Assembly: GCA_003155655.1 (NCBI GenBank)
Contig: PMDS01000099.1
Coordinates: 97,865 to 161,864 of the forward strand
Length of the DNA stretch: 64,000 nucleotides
Source of the DNA: Melioribacter sp.
GTDB taxonomy: Bacteria > Bacteroidota > Ignavibacteria > Ignavibacteriales > Melioribacteraceae
Direction of reading: 5' to 3'
Each line of letters starts with the position of its first letter. Position 1 is the first letter of the stretch. Below, in pieces: positions 1-10,650 of this stretch. The position numbers and the translations under genes are program-made. The notes beneath the pieces were generated by a model. The model searched no databases and was not told the origin of the DNA. It was given only the letters and a program-made list of their open reading frames with translations.

Positions 1-18
1 CTTAATCTTGCTCTATGA

Positions 19-1218
19 TTATTTATCATCATTCAAAGCATCAACGCCGGGTAAAACTTTGCCCTCTAAAAATTCAAGTGAAGCGCCGCCGCCAGTAGAA
101 ACGTGAGAAACTTTATCATCCAGCCCTGCTTTTTTAATAGCAGCAGCAGAATCACCACCGCCAATAATTGTTACAGCTCCATTGGCAGTTGCATCGGCTA
201 ATGCCCCTGCAATTGTATCGGTCCCTTTTGCAAAATTATCAAATTCAAAAACTCCCATAGGACCATTCCAAATCACCGTTTTGCTGGATAGAATAACATT
301 CTTGTATTCTTCAATTGTTTTTGGTCCAATATCCAATCCCATTTTATCAGCGGGAATTTTATCGCTATCAACAATGGAAGCCGGGGATTCATTTTTAAAT
401 TCGGCCGCAACAATGTTATCTTTAGGTAATAGAACCTTTGCTTTGGAAGTCTTGAATTTTTCGAGCATTTGTTTTGCAAGATCAACTTTTTCAGCTTCCA
501 ATAGTGATGAACCAATTTCATAACCCATTGCCTTATAGAAAGTATAAGCCATACCACCGCCAATTAAAAGATAATCAACCTTTGGCAAAAGATTTTCAAT
601 CACATCAATTTTACCTGAAATTTTAGACCCGCCCAGGATTGCAGTAAAAGGACGAACAGGATTGGCAATAGCCTCGCCAAGATAATCCAATTCCTTCTGC
701 ATCAAATAACCTGCAGCGCAAACTTTAATAAACTTTGTTACGCCTTCTGTAGAAGCATGCGCTCTATGTGCGCTACCAAAAGCATCATTAATATAAACAT
801 CGCCTAATTCAGCAAGCTGCTTAGCAAATACAGGATCATTCTTTTCTTCTTCGGGATGGAAGCGTAAATTTTCAAGCAAGAGAACAGAACCATTTTGAAG
901 AGAATCAACTATTGCTTTTACCTGGTCACCAATACAGTCTGGTGCAAATTTAACATCCATATCAAGAAGCTTCCCTAAACGTACAGCAACAGGCTTTAAA
1001 CTGTATTTGGGATTTGGACCACCTTTTGGTCTGCCAAGATGACTCATAAGAATACACCGCCCGCCATCACCAATAATTTTTTTAATTGTAGGAAGCGCAG
1101 CGGTAATTCTAATATCGTCAGTAATTTGTAAATTTTCATCAAGGGGCACGTTGAAATCAACACGAACAAGAACGCGCTTGCCTTTCAAATTAACTTTGTC
1201 AATACTTAATTTTTTCAT
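19..1218 (-). CDS. pgk: Phosphoglycerate kinase
   Basis: Cytoplasmic glycolytic enzyme that transfers phosphate between 1,3-bisphosphoglycerate and ADP. The 399-residue length is normal for the family. Visible motifs are the substrate-binding RVDFNVPLD near residue 20, [10 protein letters not shown] near 58, the nucleotide-site NGPMGVFE near 320 and the glycine-rich GGGDSAAAI near 355. The ATG is preceded by a good ribosome site (GGAGG). The gene lies downstream of gap on the same strand, but a terminator between the two implies its own promoter in the roughly 80 bases upstream. The call is firm. Confidence 0.98.
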   Translation of the reverse strand: MKKLSIDKVNLKGKRVLVRVDFNVPLDENLQITDDIRITAALPTIKKIIGDGGRCILMSHLGRPKGGPNPKYSLKPVAVRLGKLLDMDVKFAPDCIGDQVKAIVDSLQNGSVLLLENLRFHPEEEKNDPVFAKQLAELGDVYINDAFGSAHRAHASTEGVTKFIKVCAAGYLMQKELDYLGEAIANPVRPFTAILGGSKISGKIDVIENLLPKVDYLLIGGGMAYTFYKAMGYEIGSSLLEAEKVDLAKQMLEKFKTSKAKVLLPKDNIVAAEFKNESPASIVDSDKIPADKMGLDIGPKTIEEYKNVILSSKTVIWNGPMGVFEFDNFAKGTDTIAGALADATANGAVTIIGGGDSAAAIKKAGLDDKVSHVSTGGGASLEFLEGKVLPGVDALNDDK

Positions 1219-1293
1219 TTCATTCCTCCAGGTTAAAAACCCATTAAGGTTCTTTATATTTCAGATAATAAATTAATAAACACTATTCTATAT

Positions 1294-1330
1294 AAAAAAA
1301 GACGCAGCCAAAACATTTGGTCTGCGTCTT
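1294..1330 (-). terminator. Rho-independent terminator after gap
   Basis: AAGACGCAG and CTGCGTCTT form a 9-bp stem, extended by CC/GG past a one-base bulge, around an A/T loop. Read on the minus strand the stem runs into seven T. It lies 20 bases past the gap stop codon and before pgk, so it should separate the two glycolytic genes into different transcripts. Confidence 0.85.
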
Positions 1331-1349
1331 GGCTAAACTAAAACAACAA

Positions 1350-2495
<1,146 letters not shown>

Positions 2496-2609
2496 TTAAA
2501 TTTAGAATAAGGATTGTTGATTTGTCTTTAATAAATTATCTTGAGTTTATAAGTGCAAGAATTTTCCACTTTGGAGCAGTTTTTAACCAGGATTATTTCA
2601 GAGGTAAAT

Positions 2610-3290
2610 ATGTCATCAACTGAATTTTTATCATTCGTACCAATATTTTCAGATTTAGCTGAAGTTACGCTTCAAAAAATTGAGAAAATTGGAACAAGAA
2701 AAATTTATAGCAAAAATGAAGTTGTTTTGGTGGAAGAAGAAGCAGGAACTGCCCTGTTTGTAATTGTAAAAGGAAAAGTTAAAGTTGCACGTGCAAGTAA
2801 TGATGGGAGAGAAGTAATATTAACAATACTTTCGGAAAGCGATTTTTTTGGAGAAATGGCAATTTTAGATGGATTAACAAGATCTGCAAACGTAGTTGCA
2901 ATTGAAGAATCTGAATTATTTTTAATACAGAGAAATGATTTTCTGAATCTACTACGAGAATACCCGGAAGTAGCAATATCATTACTGCAGGAATTAACAA
3001 AACGCCTTCGAGCAGCAGATATGAAGATAAAAGCACTCTCTCTTAAGGATGCAGAAGGAAAAGTAGCAACAGTAATTTTACAACTTGCTGATGATATAGG
3101 TAAAATAAAGCAAGGCAAGGTTGAAATTGAAAGACTGCCGTTACAACAGGATTTAGCGAACATGGCAGGAACATCAAGGGAAACAATTTCAAGAACCTTA
3201 CATACATTCGCCAAGAAAAAATTGATAGAAATGGAAGGCTCCAAATTGAGAATCCTAGATTACGAAAAATTTAAAGAGATTTTTAATTAG
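2610..3290 (+). CDS. Crp/Fnr-family transcription regulator
   Basis: About 226 residues: an N-terminal cyclic-nucleotide-binding beta-roll (roughly residues 10-125, with the FFGEMAILDG turn) and a C-terminal winged helix with AGTSRETISRTLHTF as recognition helix. There is no cysteine cluster of the Fnr iron-sulfur type, so the ligand is unknown. The frame extends upstream to a GTG at 2553, but the ATG at 2610 has AGAGGT just before it and fits family length better. It is transcribed divergently from gap and its stop lies one base before the next ATG, so it is probably cotranscribed with the PHP phosphoesterase gene. Confidence 0.93.
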   Translation: MSSTEFLSFVPIFSDLAEVTLQKIEKIGTRKIYSKNEVVLVEEEAGTALFVIVKGKVKVARASNDGREVILTILSESDFFGEMAILDGLTRSANVVAIEESELFLIQRNDFLNLLREYPEVAISLLQELTKRLRAADMKIKALSLKDAEGKVATVILQLADDIGKIKQGKVEIERLPLQQDLANMAGTSRETISRTLHTFAKKKLIEMEGSKLRILDYEKFKEIFN

Positions 3291-3291
3291 T

Positions 3292-4122
3292 ATGCTTCCA
3301 AAAATTGATCTTCACACTCATACGAATTTATCCGACGGGTTACTTTCGCCAATTCAACTTGTCCAAAAGGCTCGTGACCAGAAGCTGGATATTATCAGTA
3401 TAACGGATCACGACAGTACAAACGGCATTAAAGAAGCAACTGAATTCGGAAAAACAATTGGGATAGAAGTAATACCCGGAGTTGAAATTAGCACAGATGT
3501 TGACGATAAAGAAGTTCATCTACTGGCATATTTTATAGATATTGAAAATGAAGAACTGAAAAAGTATCTCAGTTTTTTCAGAGATGAAAGAATGCATAGA
3601 GCAAAAAGAATGATTCAAAAGCTGAGAAAACTTGGTATGCGAATTTCCATAGATGATGTATTAGAACGATCAAAAAACAGCGCGATAGGCAGACCGCATA
3701 TTGCATATACAATGGTAGACCTTGGCATAATTCAAAATTATCAGCAGGCTTTTGAAAAATATATTGGAGATAACGGTCCCGCGTTTGAAAGAAAAATCCA
3801 TGTTTCTGCACAGAGCGCTCTTAAACTAATAAATGATTCCGGTGGATTATCTTTTATTGCGCATCCGGGGTTCATGAAAGAAAATCTTTTGCTTAGCTTA
3901 ATCAAGGCAGGGATAGATGGAATTGAATGCATTCATCCGAGCCATAGTGAAAACCAGGTCCAATTTTATAAGGGAATTGTAAATCAATATTGCTTGTTAG
4001 AGTCCGGCGGGTCAGATTTCCATGGCGGTAAAAAAGCCGATGATGAAAACCTGGGTAAATACATTGTCGGTCCAAATGTTCTGGAAGCAATGAAAAAGAT
4101 GCTACAAAAAAACAACGCGTAA
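3292..4122 (+). CDS. PHP-domain phosphoesterase (RNase AM/TrpH type)
   Basis: A 276-residue stand-alone PHP domain. Metal ligands are visible in DLHTHTNLSDG (N-terminus), ITDHDST, FIAHPG and GGSDFHG near the C-terminus. Relatives of this size (YciV/TrpH) are metal-dependent phosphatases acting on 3',5'-nucleoside bisphosphates or trimming RNA 5' ends; the substrate here is inferred from family only. The ATG follows the Crp/Fnr stop codon by one base, suggesting translational coupling. Confidence 0.88.
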   Translation: MLPKIDLHTHTNLSDGLLSPIQLVQKARDQKLDIISITDHDSTNGIKEATEFGKTIGIEVIPGVEISTDVDDKEVHLLAYFIDIENEELKKYLSFFRDERMHRAKRMIQKLRKLGMRISIDDVLERSKNSAIGRPHIAYTMVDLGIIQNYQQAFEKYIGDNGPAFERKIHVSAQSALKLINDSGGLSFIAHPGFMKENLLLSLIKAGIDGIECIHPSHSENQVQFYKGIVNQYCLLESGGSDFHGGKKADDENLGKYIVGPNVLEAMKKMLQKNNA

Positions 4123-4174
4123 ATTTATCATTAAAATAAAATATTGAAAATCATTTACGTTTCTTCAGAATAAA

Positions 4175-5713
4175 ATGGTAATTAAGAAATTTATTACTCC
4201 TCAAACATTAATTATATTTTTCTTCACTTTAGTATCAAGAATAATTTTCGCTGAAAGATTTTTTTTTGATTCCGATACTGTTAGTTTCGCCCTAGGTTCA
4301 ATATCATATTCACTTCAAGATACACGCCCCCATTTACCAGGTTATTATCTGCATGTGAAACTTATTGGTTTATTGAATTCCATCATTCATGATGTTCATT
4401 TGACAATGATATTATTAAGCATAGCATATTCTTTAACGGGAGCATTGCTAGCATACAAATTATTAAAAAAGATATTATCAGAAGAAAAAGCTTTCCTGGC
4501 AACAATTCTCATCATTACAAATCCATTGGTCTGGTATTACAATTGTACAACAGATATTTATTCATTTGATCTATTCTTCGGAGCTTTAACCGTATTAACT
4601 GGGTTGAACAAAAGGACTATATATCTATTGCCGGTTATCTTTGCAATAGGAACCGGAATAAGACCTTCAACCGGCATTTTGCTTTTTCCGCTTTATATTT
4701 ATTTCTGGTATAATCTAATCAAACAAAGGGAATTCAATAAATTCATGATCCTTTTTTATCATTTAATAGGATTAATTATTTTCTATACATGGTTTAGCCC
4801 TTTAATTAATTCAGCAGGAGGATTTAAAGGTTATATTAGTTTATACAAAGTGAATAGTCCTTTACCCAATATTTCAATCTTGCAGAATTTATTTCAAGAG
4901 ACATCCTATTTATTTTATGTTTTGATTGCTCCGGTAATAATTTTATTTATTGCCTTTATCCGGGAAAAATTATTAAAAATTCCCAAAACATATTATGAAA
5001 AGAAAAATCTATATCTAATTTTAATCTGGTTTTTGCCGGCATTCTTTGTTTTTCTTTTCTTCCATTACAGCAAAGGATATTTTTTAATTTGTATAATTCC
5101 ATTATATGCCATTCTCTTTTTACTAATACGGTCAGATGGTCTAATCAATAAAGTATCCTGGATATTAATAGTTATCCAAATTATATTTTACACATTAATG
5201 CCATATAAAGATTCATCAATAGAAAGTATTGAAGCTCCGCAGTATAGACATCAAAAAATATTTTCTACATGGATAGACCGAACGTTTTCATCCTATTTAA
5301 TGGCAGCCTCCAAAATCCGGAACCAGGATAACTCTATTTGTGGGCTTAATGATTTGATAATGCAATATGCACAAGATACTACGAAATTTATTTTTTTTGA
5401 TCCGACAGTATATCTGTATGCACGAGGGATGCAAATGCAGAATCCAAAAAGAATTTATATAACTGCCGATTTATTTAATGATAATTCTTATTATGAATAT
5501 AAGGGCATAAATATTTGTGCCAGACAAGGATTGACAGGAGTAATCAAAAATTCTTATTTTGTAACCAGAAAAGATTATTATAAGTCCTATCCCGGCAATT
5601 TGATCCCTGTTATTGATAAAAATAGTGGATTTGTAATATTTAGAACAGACTCTTTAAATTCTCAAATAATATTAAACGCCTATCGAAAATTATTTTACAG
5701 AACAAATCATTGA
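4175..5713 (+). CDS. Polytopic membrane glycosyltransferase-like protein
   Basis: A 512-residue protein with about ten hydrophobic segments and a soluble C-terminal part of roughly 150 residues. The first loop carries an acidic FDSDT motif near residue 30, a feature of GT-C fold (PMT/GT39-like) enzymes that use polyprenyl-phosphate sugars. An arginine-proline pair (GIRPST near 170) resembles a conserved position in such proteins. I cannot assign a sugar or acceptor. It stands alone between the PHP gene and a propeller gene and is AT-rich like its surroundings. Confidence 0.6.
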   Translation: MVIKKFITPQTLIIFFFTLVSRIIFAERFFFDSDTVSFALGSISYSLQDTRPHLPGYYLHVKLIGLLNSIIHDVHLTMILLSIAYSLTGALLAYKLLKKILSEEKAFLATILIITNPLVWYYNCTTDIYSFDLFFGALTVLTGLNKRTIYLLPVIFAIGTGIRPSTGILLFPLYIYFWYNLIKQREFNKFMILFYHLIGLIIFYTWFSPLINSAGGFKGYISLYKVNSPLPNISILQNLFQETSYLFYVLIAPVIILFIAFIREKLLKIPKTYYEKKNLYLILIWFLPAFFVFLFFHYSKGYFLICIIPLYAILFLLIRSDGLINKVSWILIVIQIIFYTLMPYKDSSIESIEAPQYRHQKIFSTWIDRTFSSYLMAASKIRNQDNSICGLNDLIMQYAQDTTKFIFFDPTVYLYARGMQMQNPKRIYITADLFNDNSYYEYKGINICARQGLTGVIKNSYFVTRKDYYKSYPGNLIPVIDKNSGFVIFRTDSLNSQIILNAYRKLFYRTNH

Positions 5714-5880
5714 ATTGTAAAATTATATTACTTCATCATTCAACCAAAAAAAAGTAGTTTATGAGTTGAAAATCATTTATATATGCAAATTCTTTAGGAA
5801 AAGCATATTTTTGAATGATGTTGGATTGTGTCTCAAAGAAAAACAAAACTTCAAAAATGTTTTCACAATTAGGATAAAAA

Positions 5881-8088
5881 ATGAAATACGCTAAATGGCT
5901 GTTTATTTGGACAATAATATTTACACAATTTGCGAACAGTCAAAATACCGGCAGGTGGAAAAATTATTCTAACATGAAAAATATTACAGCAACAGCAAGC
6001 GATGGTGTTTTTATATGGGCAGCTACAAATGGCGGTGCATTTAAGTTTAAACTAACAGATACAGTCTTCCAAACATTAACCAAAACGGATGGATTGAGCA
6101 GTCAATCTTTGATTTCTGTTGGGATAGATAAAAATAATAAAATTTGGTTTGGTTCATCAGAAGGATATATTAATGTACTTGATGTCGAGAGCAGTACGAT
6201 TAGTCCAATTATCGATATCTTCAATTCGAGTATGACTCAAAAAGACGTTAATAATATATATGTAAAGGGAGACACAGTTTTTGCATCACTGGATTTCGGA
6301 CTTTCCCTAATTAACTCAACATCCCTCCAATTTATTGATACAATTCTAAAGTTAGGCTCCTTTTCAACTCAGTTGAGAGTATTAAGTGCATTTAAATCAA
6401 ACTTAGTTTATGCTGTAACGGATCAGGGTGTAGCAGTGCAAAAGGCCGGAACACAAAATCTTTCATCTCCGGATTCATGGGATAATTATTATTATAAAAC
6501 TGATATATTAGCTACTTCGGGTTCAAAAATTCTTTCATTCAATGGTCAAATTTTACTGGCTACATCCAGCGGAGTTTATCAATTTGTAAATAAATCCTGG
6601 CAACTTTTTACTGCTAATGGAAGCAAAATAATTGACATGGGGATAAATGGGAATTCCTTATATTTTATTACTTCAACAAAGTTATATCAATATACTAACT
6701 CTCAACTAACAAAACTTTATGAAAATCCTGATGTTTCTTTTACATCACTTTATGCGACATCGCAGGCAATTTATATATCCTCGAATAATGGATTAATAAA
6801 GTACAATTCCGGCAACATTAAAAATTTTGTTCCAAATGGTCCATCGAGCAATTCTTTTATCAATACATCTGTAGATCCACTTGGAAATTTATGGGTGGCA
6901 ACCGGTAAAAATGGGCAAGGTACGGGATTTTACAAATTTGACGGAAATTCATGGACAATATTTAATAAATCAAATTATCCTGTATTACCATCAAACGATT
7001 ATTATAATATTTTTGCCGGTTCAGACAGCGCTGTATATGTTTCTAATTGGGGTGATGGTGTAGCTATACTTAAAAACAACAATATACAAGTCTTTGATTC
7101 GTTGAATTCACCTTTAGTTGGTACAACAAAGAATGTAAAATTTATTGCAATTTCAGACTGCAAATTAGATTCAAAAGGAAATTTGTGGATTGCAAACAGC
7201 CAAACTGCGTCACGTAAACAATTATGTGCTTATACAAAAGATAAACAATGGAAGCAATTCAATGTTGCGGGATTAACGGATGGAGATAATACGGGAAGCT
7301 TAGTTATTGACCAAAATGACACTAAATGGTTTACTATAAGTTTACAAGGGTCGATTGGACTCTATTATTTCAATGAGAATAAAACATTTGATAATACCAG
7401 CGATGATACTCAGGGTTTTATTTCCGTTTTAACAAATACGGAAATTTCCTCGCTTGCAGTTGATCAACACGGATACTTGTGGATTGGAACAAATCAAGGT
7501 GTAAAAGTAATTACAAATTTATCTACTTTAACTGTCAGCAGTAATCTGGGGTATACTGTTGCCGGACAAACAATAAATTGTATAGCAGTAGATCCTCTTG
7601 ATCAAAAATGGATTGGAACAATGCAAGGCGTATTTGTTTTATCTTCCGACGGACTATTTCCGGTTAACCAGTACAACACAAAAAATAGTCCTATTCCGTC
7701 TAACGATATAAAGAGTATTTCATTTGATAAAAAAAATGGTATTGCATATATAGGTACAAATAATGGACTAAGCGCATTCCAGACTTCATTCATACAGCCG
7801 GAGCAAAGTTTTACAAAATTATTTCTTTATCCAAATCCGCTTTTATTGGGAAGTAACGGCTCAGCCCTTCTATCAATTGATGGTCTTATAAAAAACAGTT
7901 TAATAAAAATAATAAGTATAAGCGGAAGCCTAGTACGTGAAATTCAATCATCCGGCGGGCGAATTGCTTTTTGGGACGGGCGCGATGCCAACGGTAATCT
8001 TGTACCAAGCGGAATTTATATAGTTGTTGCATATGATTCCGACGCTAATAATGTGTCGACGTCAAAAGTAGCTGTACTTAGAAATTAG
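5881..8088 (+). CDS. Secreted two-propeller protein with T9SS sorting domain, PorZ-like
   Basis: 735 residues: a signal peptide (to about residue 20, ending FANSQ), two successive beta-propeller regions with repeated IWxG and DGL blade motifs (for example GRWKNYSNM, LTKTDGLSS, KIWFGSSEGYINVLD), and a C-terminal sorting-type domain from about residue 645 (LFLYPNPL to the final KVAVLRN). This order, with a GxW...Y start, resembles PorZ, the surface component of the type IX secretion attachment complex; other two-component-regulator propeller proteins share the fold, so the name is tentative. It lies 13 bases upstream of an ABC-F gene. A long AT-rich leader (5714-5880) may hold the promoter. Confidence 0.7.
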   Translation: MKYAKWLFIWTIIFTQFANSQNTGRWKNYSNMKNITATASDGVFIWAATNGGAFKFKLTDTVFQTLTKTDGLSSQSLISVGIDKNNKIWFGSSEGYINVLDVESSTISPIIDIFNSSMTQKDVNNIYVKGDTVFASLDFGLSLINSTSLQFIDTILKLGSFSTQLRVLSAFKSNLVYAVTDQGVAVQKAGTQNLSSPDSWDNYYYKTDILATSGSKILSFNGQILLATSSGVYQFVNKSWQLFTANGSKIIDMGINGNSLYFITSTKLYQYTNSQLTKLYENPDVSFTSLYATSQAIYISSNNGLIKYNSGNIKNFVPNGPSSNSFINTSVDPLGNLWVATGKNGQGTGFYKFDGNSWTIFNKSNYPVLPSNDYYNIFAGSDSAVYVSNWGDGVAILKNNNIQVFDSLNSPLVGTTKNVKFIAISDCKLDSKGNLWIANSQTASRKQLCAYTKDKQWKQFNVAGLTDGDNTGSLVIDQNDTKWFTISLQGSIGLYYFNENKTFDNTSDDTQGFISVLTNTEISSLAVDQHGYLWIGTNQGVKVITNLSTLTVSSNLGYTVAGQTINCIAVDPLDQKWIGTMQGVFVLSSDGLFPVNQYNTKNSPIPSNDIKSISFDKKNGIAYIGTNNGLSAFQTSFIQPEQSFTKLFLYPNPLLLGSNGSALLSIDGLIKNSLIKIISISGSLVREIQSSGGRIAFWDGRDANGNLVPSGIYIVVAYDSDANNVSTSKVAVLRN

Positions 8089-8101
8089 GCTTTTTCATTT
8101 T

Positions 8102-10057
8102 ATGATCGACATAAAAAATCTTTCTGTTCAATTTACAGGTGAAAATCTTTTTGAGAATGTTAATCTAAAAATTGGAAAGCATGATAAAATTGCACTAGTC
8201 GGTTCTAACGGAACGGGCAAATCTACATTTCTAAAACTTCTTGTTAGAAAAGAAGAACAAGAGACCGGTGAAATAACCAGGCAAAAAGGAATACAGGTAG
8301 GCTACCTTCAGCAAGATTCCATTGCTTATAAAGGACAGACACTTTTTTCCGAAGTAAAATCTTCCTTACCCAATATAAAACAACTTGATGAAAGAGAACA
8401 AGAAATACTAGCAGCTTTAAATTCTGAGACAATATCAAGTGATGACCGCGAAGAATTATTAGAAGAACTTGGAGAGATTCATCATAAAAAAGATGAAATT
8501 GATTTTTATTCTGCTGATTCAAGAATTGAAAAAATATTAGAAGGACTGGGCTTTAGCACAAAAGATTTTTTCAGGAGGACAGAAGAATTTTCGGGCGGCT
8601 GGCAGATGAGAATTCACCTTGCCAAAATTCTATTAGCAGAAAATGATTTAATACTTCTTGATGAGCCAACCAACCATCTTGATATTGACACACTTACATG
8701 GCTTGAAGATTTTTTACAGAATTTTAAGGGGGCATTAATAATAGTTTCCCACGACAGGCATTTTGTAAACACTGTTACCAATAAAACTCTTGAAGTATTT
8801 GACAGACAGATAAATATTTTTCCGGGCAATTATAATGCGTATCTGACATTTAAAGACGAGCGTGAAATACAATTGCGTGAGATGCAAAAAACGCGCGAGA
8901 AAAAAATTAAGGAAACTGAGAAATTTATTGAGCGTTTCAGATACAAAGCTTCAAAAGCAAAGCAGGTTCAAAGCAGAATCAAACAGCTTGAAAAAATTGA
9001 GACAATAACTATTTCGGGAGAAGAGAAAAAAATTGAGCTTCACTTCCCTGAGCCTCCACGTAGCGGTGTTGTTCCCATTGAGCTTAAAAACGTCTTTTTT
9101 TCTTACGGTTCATTAGAAGTCTTAAATGATGTGGATATTCAAATAGAGAGGGGTGATAAGATAGCCATTGTAGGACCTAACGGTGCTGGTAAAACCACTC
9201 TTGCAAAAATTATTGAGGGCCGGCTGCAACCGGTTAAAGGAAGTTTAATATACGGTCATAACGCAATAATCTCTTATTATGAACAGGAAGTAGCAGATTC
9301 ATTAAATCCAGATTTTGATTTGATAGATTCACTTGAAGAAATGAATAATGAACTGGGTGCAGGACAGATCAGATCGATACTCGGCTCATTCCTTTTTTCC
9401 GGTGATGACGTATTCAAAAAAATTATGGTACTTTCCGGAGGTGAAAAAAGCAGAATAGCACTGGCCAGAATGCTTTTAATGCAGAGCAATATTATAATAT
9501 TGGATGAACCTACAAACCATTTGGATTTTACATCAAAAGAGATTCTACAAAAGGCTCTATGTAGTTTTACCGGCACACTGATTATAGTTTCTCACGATAT
9601 TGATTTTTTGAAGCCGATTGTGAATAAGGTGTTTGAAATAAGAAACCAAAAAGTTAAAATTTTTCTTGATGGGATAGACTATTATTTACAAAAAAGAAAA
9701 GAAATTACAGAACAACCAATCCATTTAATAAATATTAACGAACAGAAAACAACACGCAAAGATCAAAAAAGATTAGAGGCGGAAATACGCCAGCAAAAGT
9801 TTAAGCTTACTAAAGATCTAAAGGCGGATCTATCGACATGTGAAAAAAGAATTGAGAAACTTGAAGTCTTAAAGCGAAAACTTGAAGAGGACTTATCAGA
9901 TTCCGGCATTTTTAGCAATGCACAAATTGCAAAAGAAAAAAATATTGAATATGATAAAACAAGAATTTCACTTGAAGGTGAATATGAACTATGGACTGAA
10001 TTAACGCATAAAATTGAAGAAATTGAAAACGCTTTTGACGCAAATGGAGGCGGGTAA
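8102..10057 (+). CDS. ABC-F family ATPase (Uup/YdiF type)
   Basis: 651 residues with two ATP-binding cassettes and no membrane segments. Walker A motifs are GSNGTGKST near residue 38 and GPNGAGKTT near 360; the signatures are FSGGWQMR and LSGGEKSR; both Walker B motifs end in LDEPTNHLD. Between the cassettes is the charged helical ABC-F linker (about 245-310), and after residue 555 there is a coiled-coil C-terminal domain. ABC-F proteins act on ribosomes rather than in transport; the exact subfamily cannot be told from sequence reading alone. Confidence 0.93.
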   Translation: MIDIKNLSVQFTGENLFENVNLKIGKHDKIALVGSNGTGKSTFLKLLVRKEEQETGEITRQKGIQVGYLQQDSIAYKGQTLFSEVKSSLPNIKQLDEREQEILAALNSETISSDDREELLEELGEIHHKKDEIDFYSADSRIEKILEGLGFSTKDFFRRTEEFSGGWQMRIHLAKILLAENDLILLDEPTNHLDIDTLTWLEDFLQNFKGALIIVSHDRHFVNTVTNKTLEVFDRQINIFPGNYNAYLTFKDEREIQLREMQKTREKKIKETEKFIERFRYKASKAKQVQSRIKQLEKIETITISGEEKKIELHFPEPPRSGVVPIELKNVFFSYGSLEVLNDVDIQIERGDKIAIVGPNGAGKTTLAKIIEGRLQPVKGSLIYGHNAIISYYEQEVADSLNPDFDLIDSLEEMNNELGAGQIRSILGSFLFSGDDVFKKIMVLSGGEKSRIALARMLLMQSNIIILDEPTNHLDFTSKEILQKALCSFTGTLIIVSHDIDFLKPIVNKVFEIRNQKVKIFLDGIDYYLQKRKEITEQPIHLININEQKTTRKDQKRLEAEIRQQKFKLTKDLKADLSTCEKRIEKLEVLKRKLEEDLSDSGIFSNAQIAKEKNIEYDKTRISLEGEYELWTELTHKIEEIENAFDANGGG

Positions 10058-10650
10058 ACCGCGGCGGATAAAAATTTTTCCCATTACTTGCAGGAAGAAG
10101 GGTAAATTGAGCCCTTCGACAAACTCAAGGTAAAAATGGAAAATGAAAGATTAAGTCCTTCCCTCCAAAAAACGCGGGGTAAACTCCAGAAAAGAACTCC
10201 GAAAAGCTAAATGATTCTCCTTTTCTTGGTGCAAGAAAAGGAGCAAAAGAACAGGCACTTAAAAATAATTGCTAAAATTTCATTACGTTACGCTGCGGTA
10301 AAAAAACTCCTCGTCCGCCAGAATAATAGGGCGGACTCGTCAAACAGATTTTCCCGCTTAACGCTTCACTTCATGAAATTTCTTAACGCAATTCTTTTTA
10401 GGTGCGAGGACTTCCCTCTCCCCTGTTAAAAACACGGGAAAAGTTTGAAAAACGGAGGCGGGAAACCATGCCTACGGCGACCTCACCCCTGCCCCCAATG
10501 CTGTTGGTGGAAATTAAAGTAAGCTAATTTTAATAAATGTTATAAAAAATTAATAAGTTTCAATTGAGATTAATTTAAATAATGCGAAAGAGAAACTATT
10601 TATCAGGCTAGAGAGTATGAAGGCTAAAATTAATAGTAAAGGGAGAAAAT
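10058..10650 (+). other. Gene-free repeat-bearing spacer
   Basis: 593 bases without a credible gene. A 72-codon open frame at 10211-10429 looks like chance translation of repeat sequence. It contains several copies of a short dispersed word (GGCGGGTAAAC and variants at 10045, 10165 and 10455) and the phrase cccttcgacaaactcaagg near 10107. The last 150 bases are AT-rich and probably hold the bshC promoter; a purine-rich ribosome site (AAAGGGAG) lies just before 10651. Confidence 0.5.

Noticed and set aside
2553..2609. Longer start (GTG) for the Crp/Fnr gene
   Set aside because: The internal ATG has a better ribosome site and fits the usual family length.
10211..10429. 72-codon open frame after the ABC-F gene
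   Set aside because: It runs across intergenic repeat words, has no ribosome site and shows no protein-like pattern.
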